DNA from: Litoribaculum gwangyangense
Lineage (GTDB): Bacteria; Bacteroidota; Bacteroidia; Flavobacteriales; Flavobacteriaceae
DNA: 64,000 nucleotides
Direction of reading: 5' to 3'
Assembly: GCF_039543505.1 (NCBI RefSeq)
Contig: NZ_BAABJW010000002.1
Coordinates: 620,001 to 684,000, forward strand
Position numbers and translations under genes: made by a program. Positions 7,693 through 15,921 of the stretch are shown piece by piece. Numbering within the stretch: position 1 is the first letter of the stretch; each line of letters begins with the position of its first letter. The notes under the pieces were generated by a model, which made no database searches, was not told the DNA's origin, and was given only the letters and a program-made list of their open reading frames with translations.

Positions 7693-8136
7693 ATGAAAAC
7701 AAAAGATTTTAAAGTAAAATATGAGGCGTGGTTAAGCGCTGATATTATGCATAATAATTCTAGAAAATGGTTATCTGAATTGAAATTTGCCAAAGATGAG
7801 GAGTTATTTTTTGATGATTTGGTAAAATCCTACACCCTTCAGCTCATTGATTCAAAACATTTTACGGATAGTAAAAAAATTATTGACAAGTTGAATATTT
7901 TACAAAAAGAAACAGACACTTTAATCAAAACAATAAAAAACCATGAAAAAGGACTGAAAGTTATGGTAGATGGTATCAATGAACTTGAAAAAGAAGATGC
8001 CTATAGAGATAAACATGCGAAACTTATTATTGTAGTTAGCAACTTTTTGGAAAAATATAGAACCTTAAAAACTGAGTTGTTTTCACTTATAAAAGGTGTT
8101 ATTAAAGAAGGAAAACAAAAGCGGTTACTGCAATAA
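7693..8136 (+). CDS. Helical cytoplasmic protein of unknown function
   Basis: This 147-residue, charged, helix-rich protein (MKTKDFKVKYEAWLSADIMH) has no signal peptide or membrane segment and is not recognised. Segments such as WLSELKFAKDEELFFDDLVK, then a heptad-like middle and KHAKLIIVVSNFLEKYRTLK, recall the organisation of the small protein at 6558-6974. It follows hsp20 by 72 bp with a hairpin between, and precedes a lipoprotein gene by 19 bp. A stress-linked role is inferred from context only. Confidence 0.7.
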   Translation: MKTKDFKVKYEAWLSADIMHNNSRKWLSELKFAKDEELFFDDLVKSYTLQLIDSKHFTDSKKIIDKLNILQKETDTLIKTIKNHEKGLKVMVDGINELEKEDAYRDKHAKLIIVVSNFLEKYRTLKTELFSLIKGVIKEGKQKRLLQ

Positions 8137-8155
8137 CTAAAAAATTTGAATTCTC

Positions 8156-8824
8156 ATGAAGCTATTGATATACGTAGGGCTGTTTATATTAACCTTAAGT
8201 TGTTCTACAACTGAGATTGTGGATAATTGGAAAAATCCAGACATTGAAACTTACAGTCCCAATAAAGTTTTAATAGTTGGCATGACCTCTAATATTAATG
8301 CAAGACAACAATTTGAAAAGCAATTAAAGCAAGAATATGAATCCAGAGGCATAGAAGCAATCATGAGTTATGGATATTTAAATTCTTCATTTACATCAGA
8401 AAAGAAAACAGAAGAAGAACTAAAAGCACTTGAAAACAACCTTATAGCAGAAGGGTTTGATACGGTTTTATTCACTAAAGTAATTGGTGTAGAAGATAAA
8501 ATTTCATATAAGAAAGACTATCATGGTTTTGATAACACCTACACAAAATTTAGAGAAGATTATTTGAAATATCAAGATGCTTTTTACAATCCAGACTATT
8601 ACGATGAATATAGCATTTATCATACAGAAACTTCTATGTATTGTATTTGCCCGAGTGAAGATCGTGAACTTATCTGGAAAGGATATATAGATATTACGGA
8701 CCCTGAATCAATAAATGAAACTGTTCATGATTATGTTCGATTGATTATCCTTGTTTTAGAAGAACAACAACTTATTAATACTATCAAAATACTGGATCAG
8801 ATAGATGAACCTGCCATTAAATAA
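8156..8824 (+). CDS. Lipoprotein of unknown function
   Basis: This 222-residue protein has a lipoprotein signal peptide with Cys16 in LTLSCSTT, so it is likely anchored to the outer or inner membrane. The mature part starts VDNWKNPD and PNKVLIVGMTSNINARQQFE, a pattern shared by envelope lipoproteins of the DUF4136-like type, followed by a Tyr/Asp-rich middle. It lies 19 bp after the helical protein. Bases 8825-9002, before the glucokinase gene, are AT-rich with no clear terminator. Precise function is unknown. Confidence 0.72.
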   Translation: MKLLIYVGLFILTLSCSTTEIVDNWKNPDIETYSPNKVLIVGMTSNINARQQFEKQLKQEYESRGIEAIMSYGYLNSSFTSEKKTEEELKALENNLIAEGFDTVLFTKVIGVEDKISYKKDYHGFDNTYTKFREDYLKYQDAFYNPDYYDEYSIYHTETSMYCICPSEDRELIWKGYIDITDPESINETVHDYVRLIILVLEEQQLINTIKILDQIDEPAIK

Positions 8825-9002
8825 TATATATTATAGGTTTAAACGCAGCATTAATTTTAATAATGGCTTTTAATTCCGTGCTAAAAAGTAAAGAAACAAA
8901 AAACTCAAATCAATTTATTATATTTTTTTAATCAAACACTTTAAAAATAGTCCCATTTAGCGATTATAATATATTTCAAAACAATTATCCTTTAAAAAAT
9001 AT

Positions 9003-10073
9003 ATGGTTGGAAAAACTGAATACATATCATTAATCAATAAACCGCTTTTTCCAATTTATTCTTCAAGCAATAGTAATGCTAAAAAAGACTGCACTATTTT
9101 GGCTGCAGATATTGGCGGAACGAAAACAAATCTCGCTCTTTTTCAAGCAAAGGAAGGAAAGTTATCAACATTAAATGAAAAATTTTATCCTACAAAAAAT
9201 TATAATTCATTTATAGCTATGTTAAAGTATTTTAACACTAATAGCCATATTCCAATAGATTGTATAAGTTTAGGTGTAGCTGGTCCAGTTATAAATGGCA
9301 AAGTACAAGGCACCAATTTTCCATGGGTAATTGATCGTGAAGAAATATCTAAGGAACTTCAAATTAGTTCTGTATCAATTATTAATGATATGGAAGCGAA
9401 TGCATATGGATTAGCTTTACTGCGAGAGAAAGACTTATTGGAAATCCAAAAAGGCAGTAATATCTCTGGAAATGCGGCAATTATATCACCTGGAACAGGA
9501 CTTGGTGAAGTTGGAATATTTTGGGATGGCATGCATTATCACCCATTTGCCACTGAAGGTGGCCATTGTGATTTTAGTCCAAGAAATGATCTAGAATTAA
9601 ATCTTTGGACCTGTATGCATAAAAAATATAATCATGTAAGCTGGGAAAGAATCATATCAGGCTCTGGTATTTATGATATATATCAATTTTTGATTGAGCA
9701 TAAAAAGCTATATGAACCCGAATATATAAAACAAAAAATGTTTTTAGAGAATCCTGCTGCTGTAATTACAAATCTAGGAATGAATGGAAAAGACACTACA
9801 TGCAAAGAAACTCTTAATTTATTTATAAAATTTCTTGCAGTGGAATCAGCACAACTTGCGTTAAAATTAAAAGCCACAGGGGGAATTTTTATAGGAGGTG
9901 GTATTGTTCCTAAAATAATTCAAGGATTCGACAAAACTATTTTCAAAACAAACTTTTCACAATCCGGTCGATTAAATAAATTACTTGCCATGGTTCCAGT
10001 AAAGATAATTTTAAATGAAAAGACTCCATTACTGGGCGCTGCCTATTATGGATATTTGGTTCATAATAATTAA
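9003..10073 (+). CDS. glk: Glucokinase (Glk family)
   Basis: This 356-residue cytoplasmic kinase phosphorylates glucose to glucose 6-phosphate with ATP. ILAADIGGTKTNLALF near residues 33-48 is the ATP-phosphate loop of the ASKHA fold; ISLGVAGPVINGKVQGTNFP, IINDMEANAYG (catalytic Asp) and ISPGTGLGEVG follow, as in the bacterial Glk family rather than the ROK family. The ~30 residues before the kinase core are longer than usual. Its position at the end of the stress cluster fits glycolytic ATP supply when respiration falls, which is inference. The ATG at 9003 follows an A-rich leader. Confidence 0.88.
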   Translation: MVGKTEYISLINKPLFPIYSSSNSNAKKDCTILAADIGGTKTNLALFQAKEGKLSTLNEKFYPTKNYNSFIAMLKYFNTNSHIPIDCISLGVAGPVINGKVQGTNFPWVIDREEISKELQISSVSIINDMEANAYGLALLREKDLLEIQKGSNISGNAAIISPGTGLGEVGIFWDGMHYHPFATEGGHCDFSPRNDLELNLWTCMHKKYNHVSWERIISGSGIYDIYQFLIEHKKLYEPEYIKQKMFLENPAAVITNLGMNGKDTTCKETLNLFIKFLAVESAQLALKLKATGGIFIGGGIVPKIIQGFDKTIFKTNFSQSGRLNKLLAMVPVKIILNEKTPLLGAAYYGYLVHNN

Positions 10074-10167
10074 TCTATTACCATAAAATATATAAAGAAA
10101 CACTGCTTTACTAAAAACAAATCACAGTAAAAAAGAATTAAAGACGATTTAAAAACGACTTAAAAAC

Positions 10168-10201
10168 TAAAAAAACCTGCTAATATAGTATTAACAGGTT
10201 T
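10168..10201 (-). terminator. Terminator for the tRNA-Ser/tRNA-Pro transcript
   Basis: On the minus strand AACCTGTTA pairs with TAGCAGGTT (9 bp, one G-U) and is followed by a T-run (plus-strand A-run 10171-10175). It lies about 22 bp beyond the 3' end of tRNA-Pro. Confidence 0.6.
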
Positions 10202-10223
10202 AAGCTTGGATTTAAATAATAGT

Positions 10224-10301
10224 TGGTCGGGGTGGCAGGATTCGAACCTGCGACCTCCGCGTCCCAAACGCGGCGCGATAACCGGGCTACGCTACACCCC
10301 G
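10224..10301 (-). tRNA. tRNA-Pro(TGG)
   Basis: The minus strand folds as a complete cloverleaf: acceptor CGGGGTG/CACCCCG, anticodon stem CCGCG/CGCGG around TTTGGGA (anticodon TGG), and T arm GCAGG-TTCGAAT-CCTGC. CCA is encoded after discriminator A. It is transcribed after tRNA-Ser. Confidence 0.96.
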
Positions 10302-10322
10302 AAATGGTTATCAATAAAATTG

Positions 10323-10406
10323 CGGAGAGACGGGGACTCGAACCCCGGCGACAGTTACCCGTCGACAGATTAGCAATCTGCTCCATTACCACTCTGGCAC
10401 CTCTCC
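10323..10406 (-). tRNA. tRNA-Ser(GCT)
   Basis: An 84-nt class II tRNA with a long variable arm. Acceptor GGAGAGG pairs with TCTCTCC (one G-U); the anticodon loop TTGCTAA gives anticodon GCT; the T arm is CCGGGG-TTCGAGT-CCCCG. Discriminator is G and CCA is not encoded. It is the first gene of a two-tRNA transcript. Confidence 0.96.
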
Positions 10407-10443
10407 TATTCAATTAAGAACTTATGCAATAAAATTGCGGTTG

Positions 10444-10474
10444 CAAATGTAATTCATACTTGACAACATCGCAA
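10444..10474 (-). promoter_or_regulatory. Bacteroidota-type promoter for the tRNA pair
   Basis: On the minus strand TTG (10474-10472) is followed after 20 bases by TACATTTG (10451-10444), matching the phylum's TTG / TAnnTTTG sigma-factor consensus. The -7 element lies about 38 bp upstream of the 5' end of tRNA-Ser, the only genes it could serve. Confidence 0.65.
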
Positions 10475-10500
10475 CTATTTTATTTGTTTTTTTAGTTTTT

Positions 10501-12549
10501 TTATTCAGGGTATTCTATTCGCAAATGATAAATATTTGCAAGCTTATACTTTAGAACTTTTTTTATAGATTCAATTTCTTTAAAAGTAATATTAGCGTTC
10601 AAGAATTGTTCTCCCTCTATTTGCTTACTAATAATATTTTCAACAAATGCTTCTATTTTAACAGTAGTAGGTTCCTTTAAGCTTTTTGAGGCCGCTTCGA
10701 CACTGTCACACATCATTAAAATAGCGGTTTCTTTACTAAATGGCTTTGGTCCTGGATAACTAAAATCGTGTCTTTCAACTTCTGGAAATTCCATTTTCTC
10801 TTGAGCATAAAAATAATAAACCAAACTTGTGCCATGGTGTGTCCTTATAAAATCAATTACCCTATCCGGCAAATTGTTCTTTCTGGCTATTTCAATCCCA
10901 GTAATCACATGATCAATAATAATTTTGGCGCTTTCTTTATATTGTAGTTCGTCGTGTGGATTAATACCTGTGGATTGATTTTCTGTAAAATATGTGGGAT
11001 TTTTCATTTTGCCAATATCATGATATAAGGCCCCTACCCGCACCAACATAGCATTGGCACCAATTTCGTTGGCGCAAGCTTCGGCTAAATTAGCGACGTT
11101 TAGGGAATGGTGAAATGTTCCCGGTGCTTTATTGGACAATTCCTTTAGTAACTTTGAATTGGTATCAGATAATTCCAAAAGGGATACATCCGATACTAAA
11201 CCAAAAAGCTTCTCGTAGGCATAAATTAAAGGCTGGACAAATAAGGTAGCTAGTCCACATAAAATGAACCAAATAAATGTTTCCCATTTAAGTTCGACTA
11301 TACTGCCTTCGTGAATTACAAAAAATGCAAAATAAGCTATGATATAAATAAGTGTAATTTGACCTACTGAAATAAATAAATTGGCCCTTTTGTAAAGCTC
11401 TGAAACTGTCAATATTGTTACTATACCTGCTATAATTTGCAAAAACATATATTCGTAACTATTAGGCACAATAAACCCTAACAATAGCACTGTTAATACA
11501 TGGGCAAAAAGCCCTAATCTGGCGTCAAAAAAGGCTTTAAAAACCAGAGGAAGAATACAAATTGGAACAATATAAATGTATTTTGAATCATAATTTACTA
11601 CTAATGTAGTAATGAATATCATCAAAGAAATGTTAAAAAATATAAAGGTAACTTTCGTGTTATTTTCAAAAACTTCTATTCTATATTTTCTCAAGAATAA
11701 GAGCAACATGAGTAATGCCAAAGCCACCAGCAAGGTATAAGCAACCAAAACCCAAATATAATTTGATTTATTCCATACTTGAGATTCATACTCCGTTTGT
11801 AAAGATTTCAAAATTTGATAAGTCTCATCATCTACAACTTCACCTTTTGAAATAATTAAGGTTTCTTTTGCTATACCACCACGGGTATATGAGATTTTTG
11901 CTAATTCATCCTCTAAAACTTTGTCTGTAAACGATTTATTATAAGTGGCATTGGGCTCTATAACATCAAAAAAGAGCGCAACAAAGTCTGTTTTGAAATT
12001 CTGATAATTATTTTCAACTAGGGCTTTCTCAATAATAGCAGATACATCATCCTGTTTTACTAAATTAGAGAAAACACCATCCATTATCTTTTCCCTGCCA
12101 TCAATGAGCACGATACTTCTGTATTCTGGAAAATCATAATTTTCATTTAAAACCCCAAACCTATATAACTCTAGAATAATAGATTTTCCAACGCTGTACA
12201 AACTGCTTCTTAAACTTGATGGCAAAGAGTCATTAAATGCATCATTAAATTTTGTTTCATATGCATTTTCAACATTTTTAGTTATTGCATTATCAATATT
12301 AAAATACAATGGGATATTCCCTTCTATTTCATTTTTTTCTGCAGTAATTTCAGCATCAGTCTTCTTGATTGCAAAATCAAATGGTGCCTGTAAATTTTCA
12401 GATTGCCATGGTTTTCCCCTTTCAAAACTATATTTAAACTTACCGCTCTTTGGGAATAAATAAACTATTAGAAAAGTTGTAGCTATGAATAGTAATCCTT
12501 TGTAAATAAAGGAATGATTTCTGTAAAGTTTATTTATGAAGTCTTTCAT
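10501..12549 (-). CDS. pgpH: 7TM-HD membrane phosphodiesterase (PgpH-like)
   Basis: This 682-residue inner-membrane protein has one N-terminal membrane helix (about 17-32), a large extracytoplasmic 7TMR-HDED domain (about 45-255), seven membrane helices (about 264-445) and a cytoplasmic HD hydrolase domain (about 465-640). Metal ligands are visible as H480-H481, H510-D511, H571-H572 and D615. This is the architecture of PgpH, which degrades cyclic di-AMP to pApA. It is a single-gene unit, convergent with nothing close. That c-di-AMP is the substrate follows from the family, not from the window. Confidence 0.9.
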   Translation of the reverse strand: MKDFINKLYRNHSFIYKGLLFIATTFLIVYLFPKSGKFKYSFERGKPWQSENLQAPFDFAIKKTDAEITAEKNEIEGNIPLYFNIDNAITKNVENAYETKFNDAFNDSLPSSLRSSLYSVGKSIILELYRFGVLNENYDFPEYRSIVLIDGREKIMDGVFSNLVKQDDVSAIIEKALVENNYQNFKTDFVALFFDVIEPNATYNKSFTDKVLEDELAKISYTRGGIAKETLIISKGEVVDDETYQILKSLQTEYESQVWNKSNYIWVLVAYTLLVALALLMLLLFLRKYRIEVFENNTKVTFIFFNISLMIFITTLVVNYDSKYIYIVPICILPLVFKAFFDARLGLFAHVLTVLLLGFIVPNSYEYMFLQIIAGIVTILTVSELYKRANLFISVGQITLIYIIAYFAFFVIHEGSIVELKWETFIWFILCGLATLFVQPLIYAYEKLFGLVSDVSLLELSDTNSKLLKELSNKAPGTFHHSLNVANLAEACANEIGANAMLVRVGALYHDIGKMKNPTYFTENQSTGINPHDELQYKESAKIIIDHVITGIEIARKNNLPDRVIDFIRTHHGTSLVYYFYAQEKMEFPEVERHDFSYPGPKPFSKETAILMMCDSVEAASKSLKEPTTVKIEAFVENIISKQIEGEQFLNANITFKEIESIKKVLKYKLANIYHLRIEYPE

Positions 12550-12674
12550 TTAAAAATTATGTAAATCAAAAGTAATAAAATTATAAGCTTCTACCATTTT
12601 TTATAATGAATCAATCCTTCTAATTTCTATTAAAAATCATTATTTTAGCCAATACTAAACTAAAGCATTACAAG

Positions 12675-13853
12675 ATGTATAATGAAGTAGTCATTGTTTC
12701 CGCAGCCAGAACACCAATTGGTAGTTTTTTAGGAACTTTATCAACCATCCCTGCTCCAAAATTAGGCGCCATAGCCATAAAAGGAGCCCTAGATAAAATA
12801 AATTTAAAACCAGAATTAGTTGACGAAGTAATAATGGGACATGTTGTACAGGCCGGTGCTGGGCAAGCTCCTGCTAGACAAGCATCTATTTATGCAGGGA
12901 TACCCAATACAGTGCCATGTACTACCGTTAATAAAGTATGTGCTTCGGGAATGAAAGCAGTTATGCAAGCAGCACAATCCATTGCGCTTGGAGATGCCAA
13001 CATTATTGTTGCAGGAGGTATGGAAAATATGAGTTTAATACCGCATTATTTGTACGCCCGTACAGGAACAAAATTTGGTTCTGAAACTTTGGTTGATGGT
13101 ATGCAAAAAGATGGATTGGTGGATGCTTACGACCAACATGCTATGGGAGTTTGTGCGGATGCGTGTGCTATTGAATATCAATTTTCAAGAGAGGATCAAG
13201 ATGCTTATGCCATCCAATCTTATGAGCGTTCTGCAGCAGCATGGAAAAATGGTAAGTTTGACAATGAAGTAGTCCCTGTTGAAGTACCTCAACGTCGTGG
13301 TGAACCTCTAATTATTTCCAAAGATGAAGAATTTGCAAATGTCAATATTGATAAAATACCACAATTAAGACCTGCGTTCTCAAAGGATGGAACAGTAACC
13401 GCAGCAAATTCTTCAACTATAAATGATGGTGCTGGAGCTATGATTTTAATGAGTAAAAATAAAGCAATAGAATTAGGATTAAAACCTTTAGCCACCATAA
13501 AAAGCTATGCTGATGCAGCGCAAGAGCCCAAGTGGTTTACAACCGCACCTGCTAAAGCGTTGCCAAAAGCACTGGATAAAGCTGGTATTAAATTAAATGA
13601 GGTAGACTTTTTTGAATTTAATGAAGCGTTTTCAGTAGTAGGGCTAGCAAATATGAAAATTTTAGGTTTAAATGATAAAAACGTAAATGTAAATGGTGGG
13701 GCTGTTTCATTAGGGCATCCCTTAGGATGTTCAGGCGTTAGAATTTTAATAACTTTATTAAACATATTAGAGCAAAACAACGCCAAAATTGGTGCCGCTG
13801 CTATATGCAATGGTGGTGGTGGAGCATCTGCTGTTATTATTGAACGTAACTAA
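12675..13853 (+). CDS. Acetyl-CoA C-acyltransferase (thiolase)
   Basis: This 392-residue cytoplasmic thiolase catalyses acetoacetyl-CoA formation or cleavage. The acyl-accepting cysteine is C89 in NKVCASGMKAV; the GHPLGCSG histidine motif and the second cysteine in CNGGGGASA are present. Length and N-terminus (VVIVSAARTPIGSFLGTLS) match biosynthetic acetyl-CoA acetyltransferases. The NlpC/P60 gene starts 6 bp later, so the two are probably co-transcribed though functionally unrelated. No other fatty-acid oxidation gene is adjacent. Confidence 0.93.
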   Translation: MYNEVVIVSAARTPIGSFLGTLSTIPAPKLGAIAIKGALDKINLKPELVDEVIMGHVVQAGAGQAPARQASIYAGIPNTVPCTTVNKVCASGMKAVMQAAQSIALGDANIIVAGGMENMSLIPHYLYARTGTKFGSETLVDGMQKDGLVDAYDQHAMGVCADACAIEYQFSREDQDAYAIQSYERSAAAWKNGKFDNEVVPVEVPQRRGEPLIISKDEEFANVNIDKIPQLRPAFSKDGTVTAANSSTINDGAGAMILMSKNKAIELGLKPLATIKSYADAAQEPKWFTTAPAKALPKALDKAGIKLNEVDFFEFNEAFSVVGLANMKILGLNDKNVNVNGGAVSLGHPLGCSGVRILITLLNILEQNNAKIGAAAICNGGGGASAVIIERN

Positions 13854-13859
13854 AATTTA

Positions 13860-14609
13860 ATGCAATACGGAATTTGTAATTTAAACATTGTTCCCCTAAG
13901 ATATGAGCCATCAGATACTAGCGAGCTGGTTTCGCAAGTTTTATATGGCGAGATTTTTAAGTTAATTGACCAACGTAAAAATTGGAGTAAAATAAGACTA
14001 GCCTTTGATAATTATGAAGGCTGGGTGGATAACAAGCAATACCAGGAAATAGGTAAAGAACAATATCACATATTAAATAAGGAATCACTAAAATTATCGC
14101 TTGATTTAGTAGAGTTTATTGAAGACCAAAATTCACAATTACATCCTATACTCTTAGGTTCCACACTAAATGGTTTATCCATTTTGAACCATAAATTCGA
14201 TGGCACTATTACTGCCAAAAAAGAAACTAAAGACCATCTGGTTCAAACCGCATTTTTATATTTAAATGCACCTTACCTCTGGGGTGGAAAAACACCCTTT
14301 GGAATTGATTGCTCTGGGTTTACGCAAATGGTTTATAAATTAAATGGATACAAATTATTGCGTGACGCTTCTCAACAAGCCACACAAGGAGAAGCATTGA
14401 GCTTTATTGAAGAAAGTGAGCCTGGAGATTTAGCGTTTTTTGACAATAATGAAGGGGTCATAACCCATGTAGGAATAATTATGAAAGATAATTACATCAT
14501 TCATGCCCATGGTAAGGTTAGAATAGATCGATTAGACCATTCAGGTATATTTAATGTGGATAAAAAAATGCACACTCATAAATTACGAGTGATAAAAAAA
14601 GTAATATAA
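13860..14609 (+). CDS. NlpC/P60 cysteine peptidase with SH3 domain
   Basis: This 249-residue protein has a bacterial SH3-like region (about 1-65, with VPLRYEPSDTSELVSQVLYG) and a C-terminal NlpC/P60 domain (about 115-245). The catalytic Cys is in FGIDCSGFTQMVY, the first His in ITHVGIIM and the third polar residue in IHAHGKV. Such enzymes cut peptide cross-links in peptidoglycan, often gamma-D-Glu-diaminopimelate bonds. No clear signal peptide is present, as in many flavobacterial homologues, so it may act in recycling. A terminator follows immediately. Confidence 0.9.
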   Translation: MQYGICNLNIVPLRYEPSDTSELVSQVLYGEIFKLIDQRKNWSKIRLAFDNYEGWVDNKQYQEIGKEQYHILNKESLKLSLDLVEFIEDQNSQLHPILLGSTLNGLSILNHKFDGTITAKKETKDHLVQTAFLYLNAPYLWGGKTPFGIDCSGFTQMVYKLNGYKLLRDASQQATQGEALSFIEESEPGDLAFFDNNEGVITHVGIIMKDNYIIHAHGKVRIDRLDHSGIFNVDKKMHTHKLRVIKKVI

Positions 14610-14639
14610 AAAAAGCTGCTTAATAGCAGCTTTTTTTAT
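14608..14639. terminator. Bidirectional terminator
   Basis: AGCTGCT (14614-14620) and AGCAGCT (14625-14631) pair across TAAT, flanked by an A-run and a T-run. It serves the NlpC/P60 gene from the left and the TPR gene from the right. Confidence 0.85.
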
Positions 14640-14656
14640 ATCCAAACTTATGATTC

Positions 14657-15904
14657 TTAATTTCCTTCAATAGACTCAACTTTAGCTTTCATGGTTTTAT
14701 ATTTATCTGTTTCACCAAGAATACTATAAATGTTCATTAACGTTTTAGCCGCACTTAAATTTTTTGAATCTAATTCCAATGCTTTAGATAAATAAGGAAC
14801 AGCTTCTTTATATAAATTTTGTCTTTGTTCTCTTAACTCATCATAACGCTTATCATCAGCTTTGGAAGTTCCTAAACCATTCATCTCTTTAATAATCGGT
14901 TCTTCTTTTGCTAATACCAAAGCAGATAAGTTTATAAAAGCATTTACATAGGAAGGATCTAATTCTATAGCTTTGTTGTAATATGCCTTTGCCTCTTCAG
15001 GTTGATTAGATTCTGCGGATATAACCCCTAAATTATATTGTAGCTCTGGGTTAGTAGGATCCATTTTAGTGGCCTCTTGTAACAAGTCTCTAAACGATTC
15101 CTTATTACCCATTTTGTAATGCACATTTGCTTCAGATAAAATTAAATTGATATCATTCGGACTTTCTGCTCGAGCATCTTTCATGGCTGCTAAGGCTTTA
15201 TCATTATCTCCTTGTGAAACGTATATAAGAGCAACGTTTTTTACGATTTCTGGTTTTTTTGATTCTGTTAAACGTTCTCCTGGTTTTATATGGCTACCAG
15301 ATTTTACATAAATATCTCGGGTACTTTTATCTAAAACAACTTCTTGACCAGACTCTTTTTCAATTGCAAAATATTGTTTTTCTATTCCTGTATACCCAAG
15401 TTGCTTTAATTCTTCATACAAAGATAAGGCCCTGTCATATTCTTGAACATTTACAGATGTTGCGGCAGCATAATAAAGAAATACCGTATCTTTCTTTCTT
15501 AATCGGTAAGCCTTTTCAAAATATTTAGAAGCAGTCGAATAATCTTTATCCTCATAAAATTTATTTCCTTTGGTTAAAATACCATTCACCATGGAATTCT
15601 TCAACTCTTTTATTTCCGCTGCATAGCCGCTCTTTACATTGTTTAAATTCTTGTTTGCGGCATCTATATCGTTAATAGATCCAACACCACCAGCATATAG
15701 GGCTTCAGCACTCAAATAATAATACTGGTCTTTAAGCTTGTCATCCATTTGTGAGATTAACGATTCTGCTTGTTTCAGTGCCGTTTTTGCTTCCGCATAA
15801 CTTTTTGCTTTAATAGCTTTTTCAGCTGTTTTCAATTCTTTTTTTTGTGCAAATGAAAAAGCACTAATTGAAAATGTTAAAGCAATGATAATTTGTTTTT
15901 TCAT
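14657..15904 (-). CDS. Secreted TPR-repeat protein
   Basis: This 415-residue protein has an N-terminal signal peptide (MKKQIIIALTFSISAFSFAQ) and then repeated 34-residue TPR helices through most of its length, with clear copies such as NPELQYNLGVISAESNQPEE and YVNAFINLSALVLAKEEP. TPRs mediate protein-protein contacts; this one is predicted periplasmic or membrane-associated. It lies 17 bp downstream of gyrA on the same strand and so is probably on the gyrA transcript. No catalytic domain is seen. Confidence 0.85.
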   Translation of the reverse strand: MKKQIIIALTFSISAFSFAQKKELKTAEKAIKAKSYAEAKTALKQAESLISQMDDKLKDQYYYLSAEALYAGGVGSINDIDAANKNLNNVKSGYAAEIKELKNSMVNGILTKGNKFYEDKDYSTASKYFEKAYRLRKKDTVFLYYAAATSVNVQEYDRALSLYEELKQLGYTGIEKQYFAIEKESGQEVVLDKSTRDIYVKSGSHIKPGERLTESKKPEIVKNVALIYVSQGDNDKALAAMKDARAESPNDINLILSEANVHYKMGNKESFRDLLQEATKMDPTNPELQYNLGVISAESNQPEEAKAYYNKAIELDPSYVNAFINLSALVLAKEEPIIKEMNGLGTSKADDKRYDELREQRQNLYKEAVPYLSKALELDSKNLSAAKTLMNIYSILGETDKYKTMKAKVESIEGN

Positions 15905-15921
15905 TTTAAATAATATTTAGT

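Noticed and set aside
10180..10417. Open frames on both strands across the tRNA region
   Set aside because: They cover the tRNA-Ser and tRNA-Pro genes, which fold well; the frames are by-products of the tRNA sequence.
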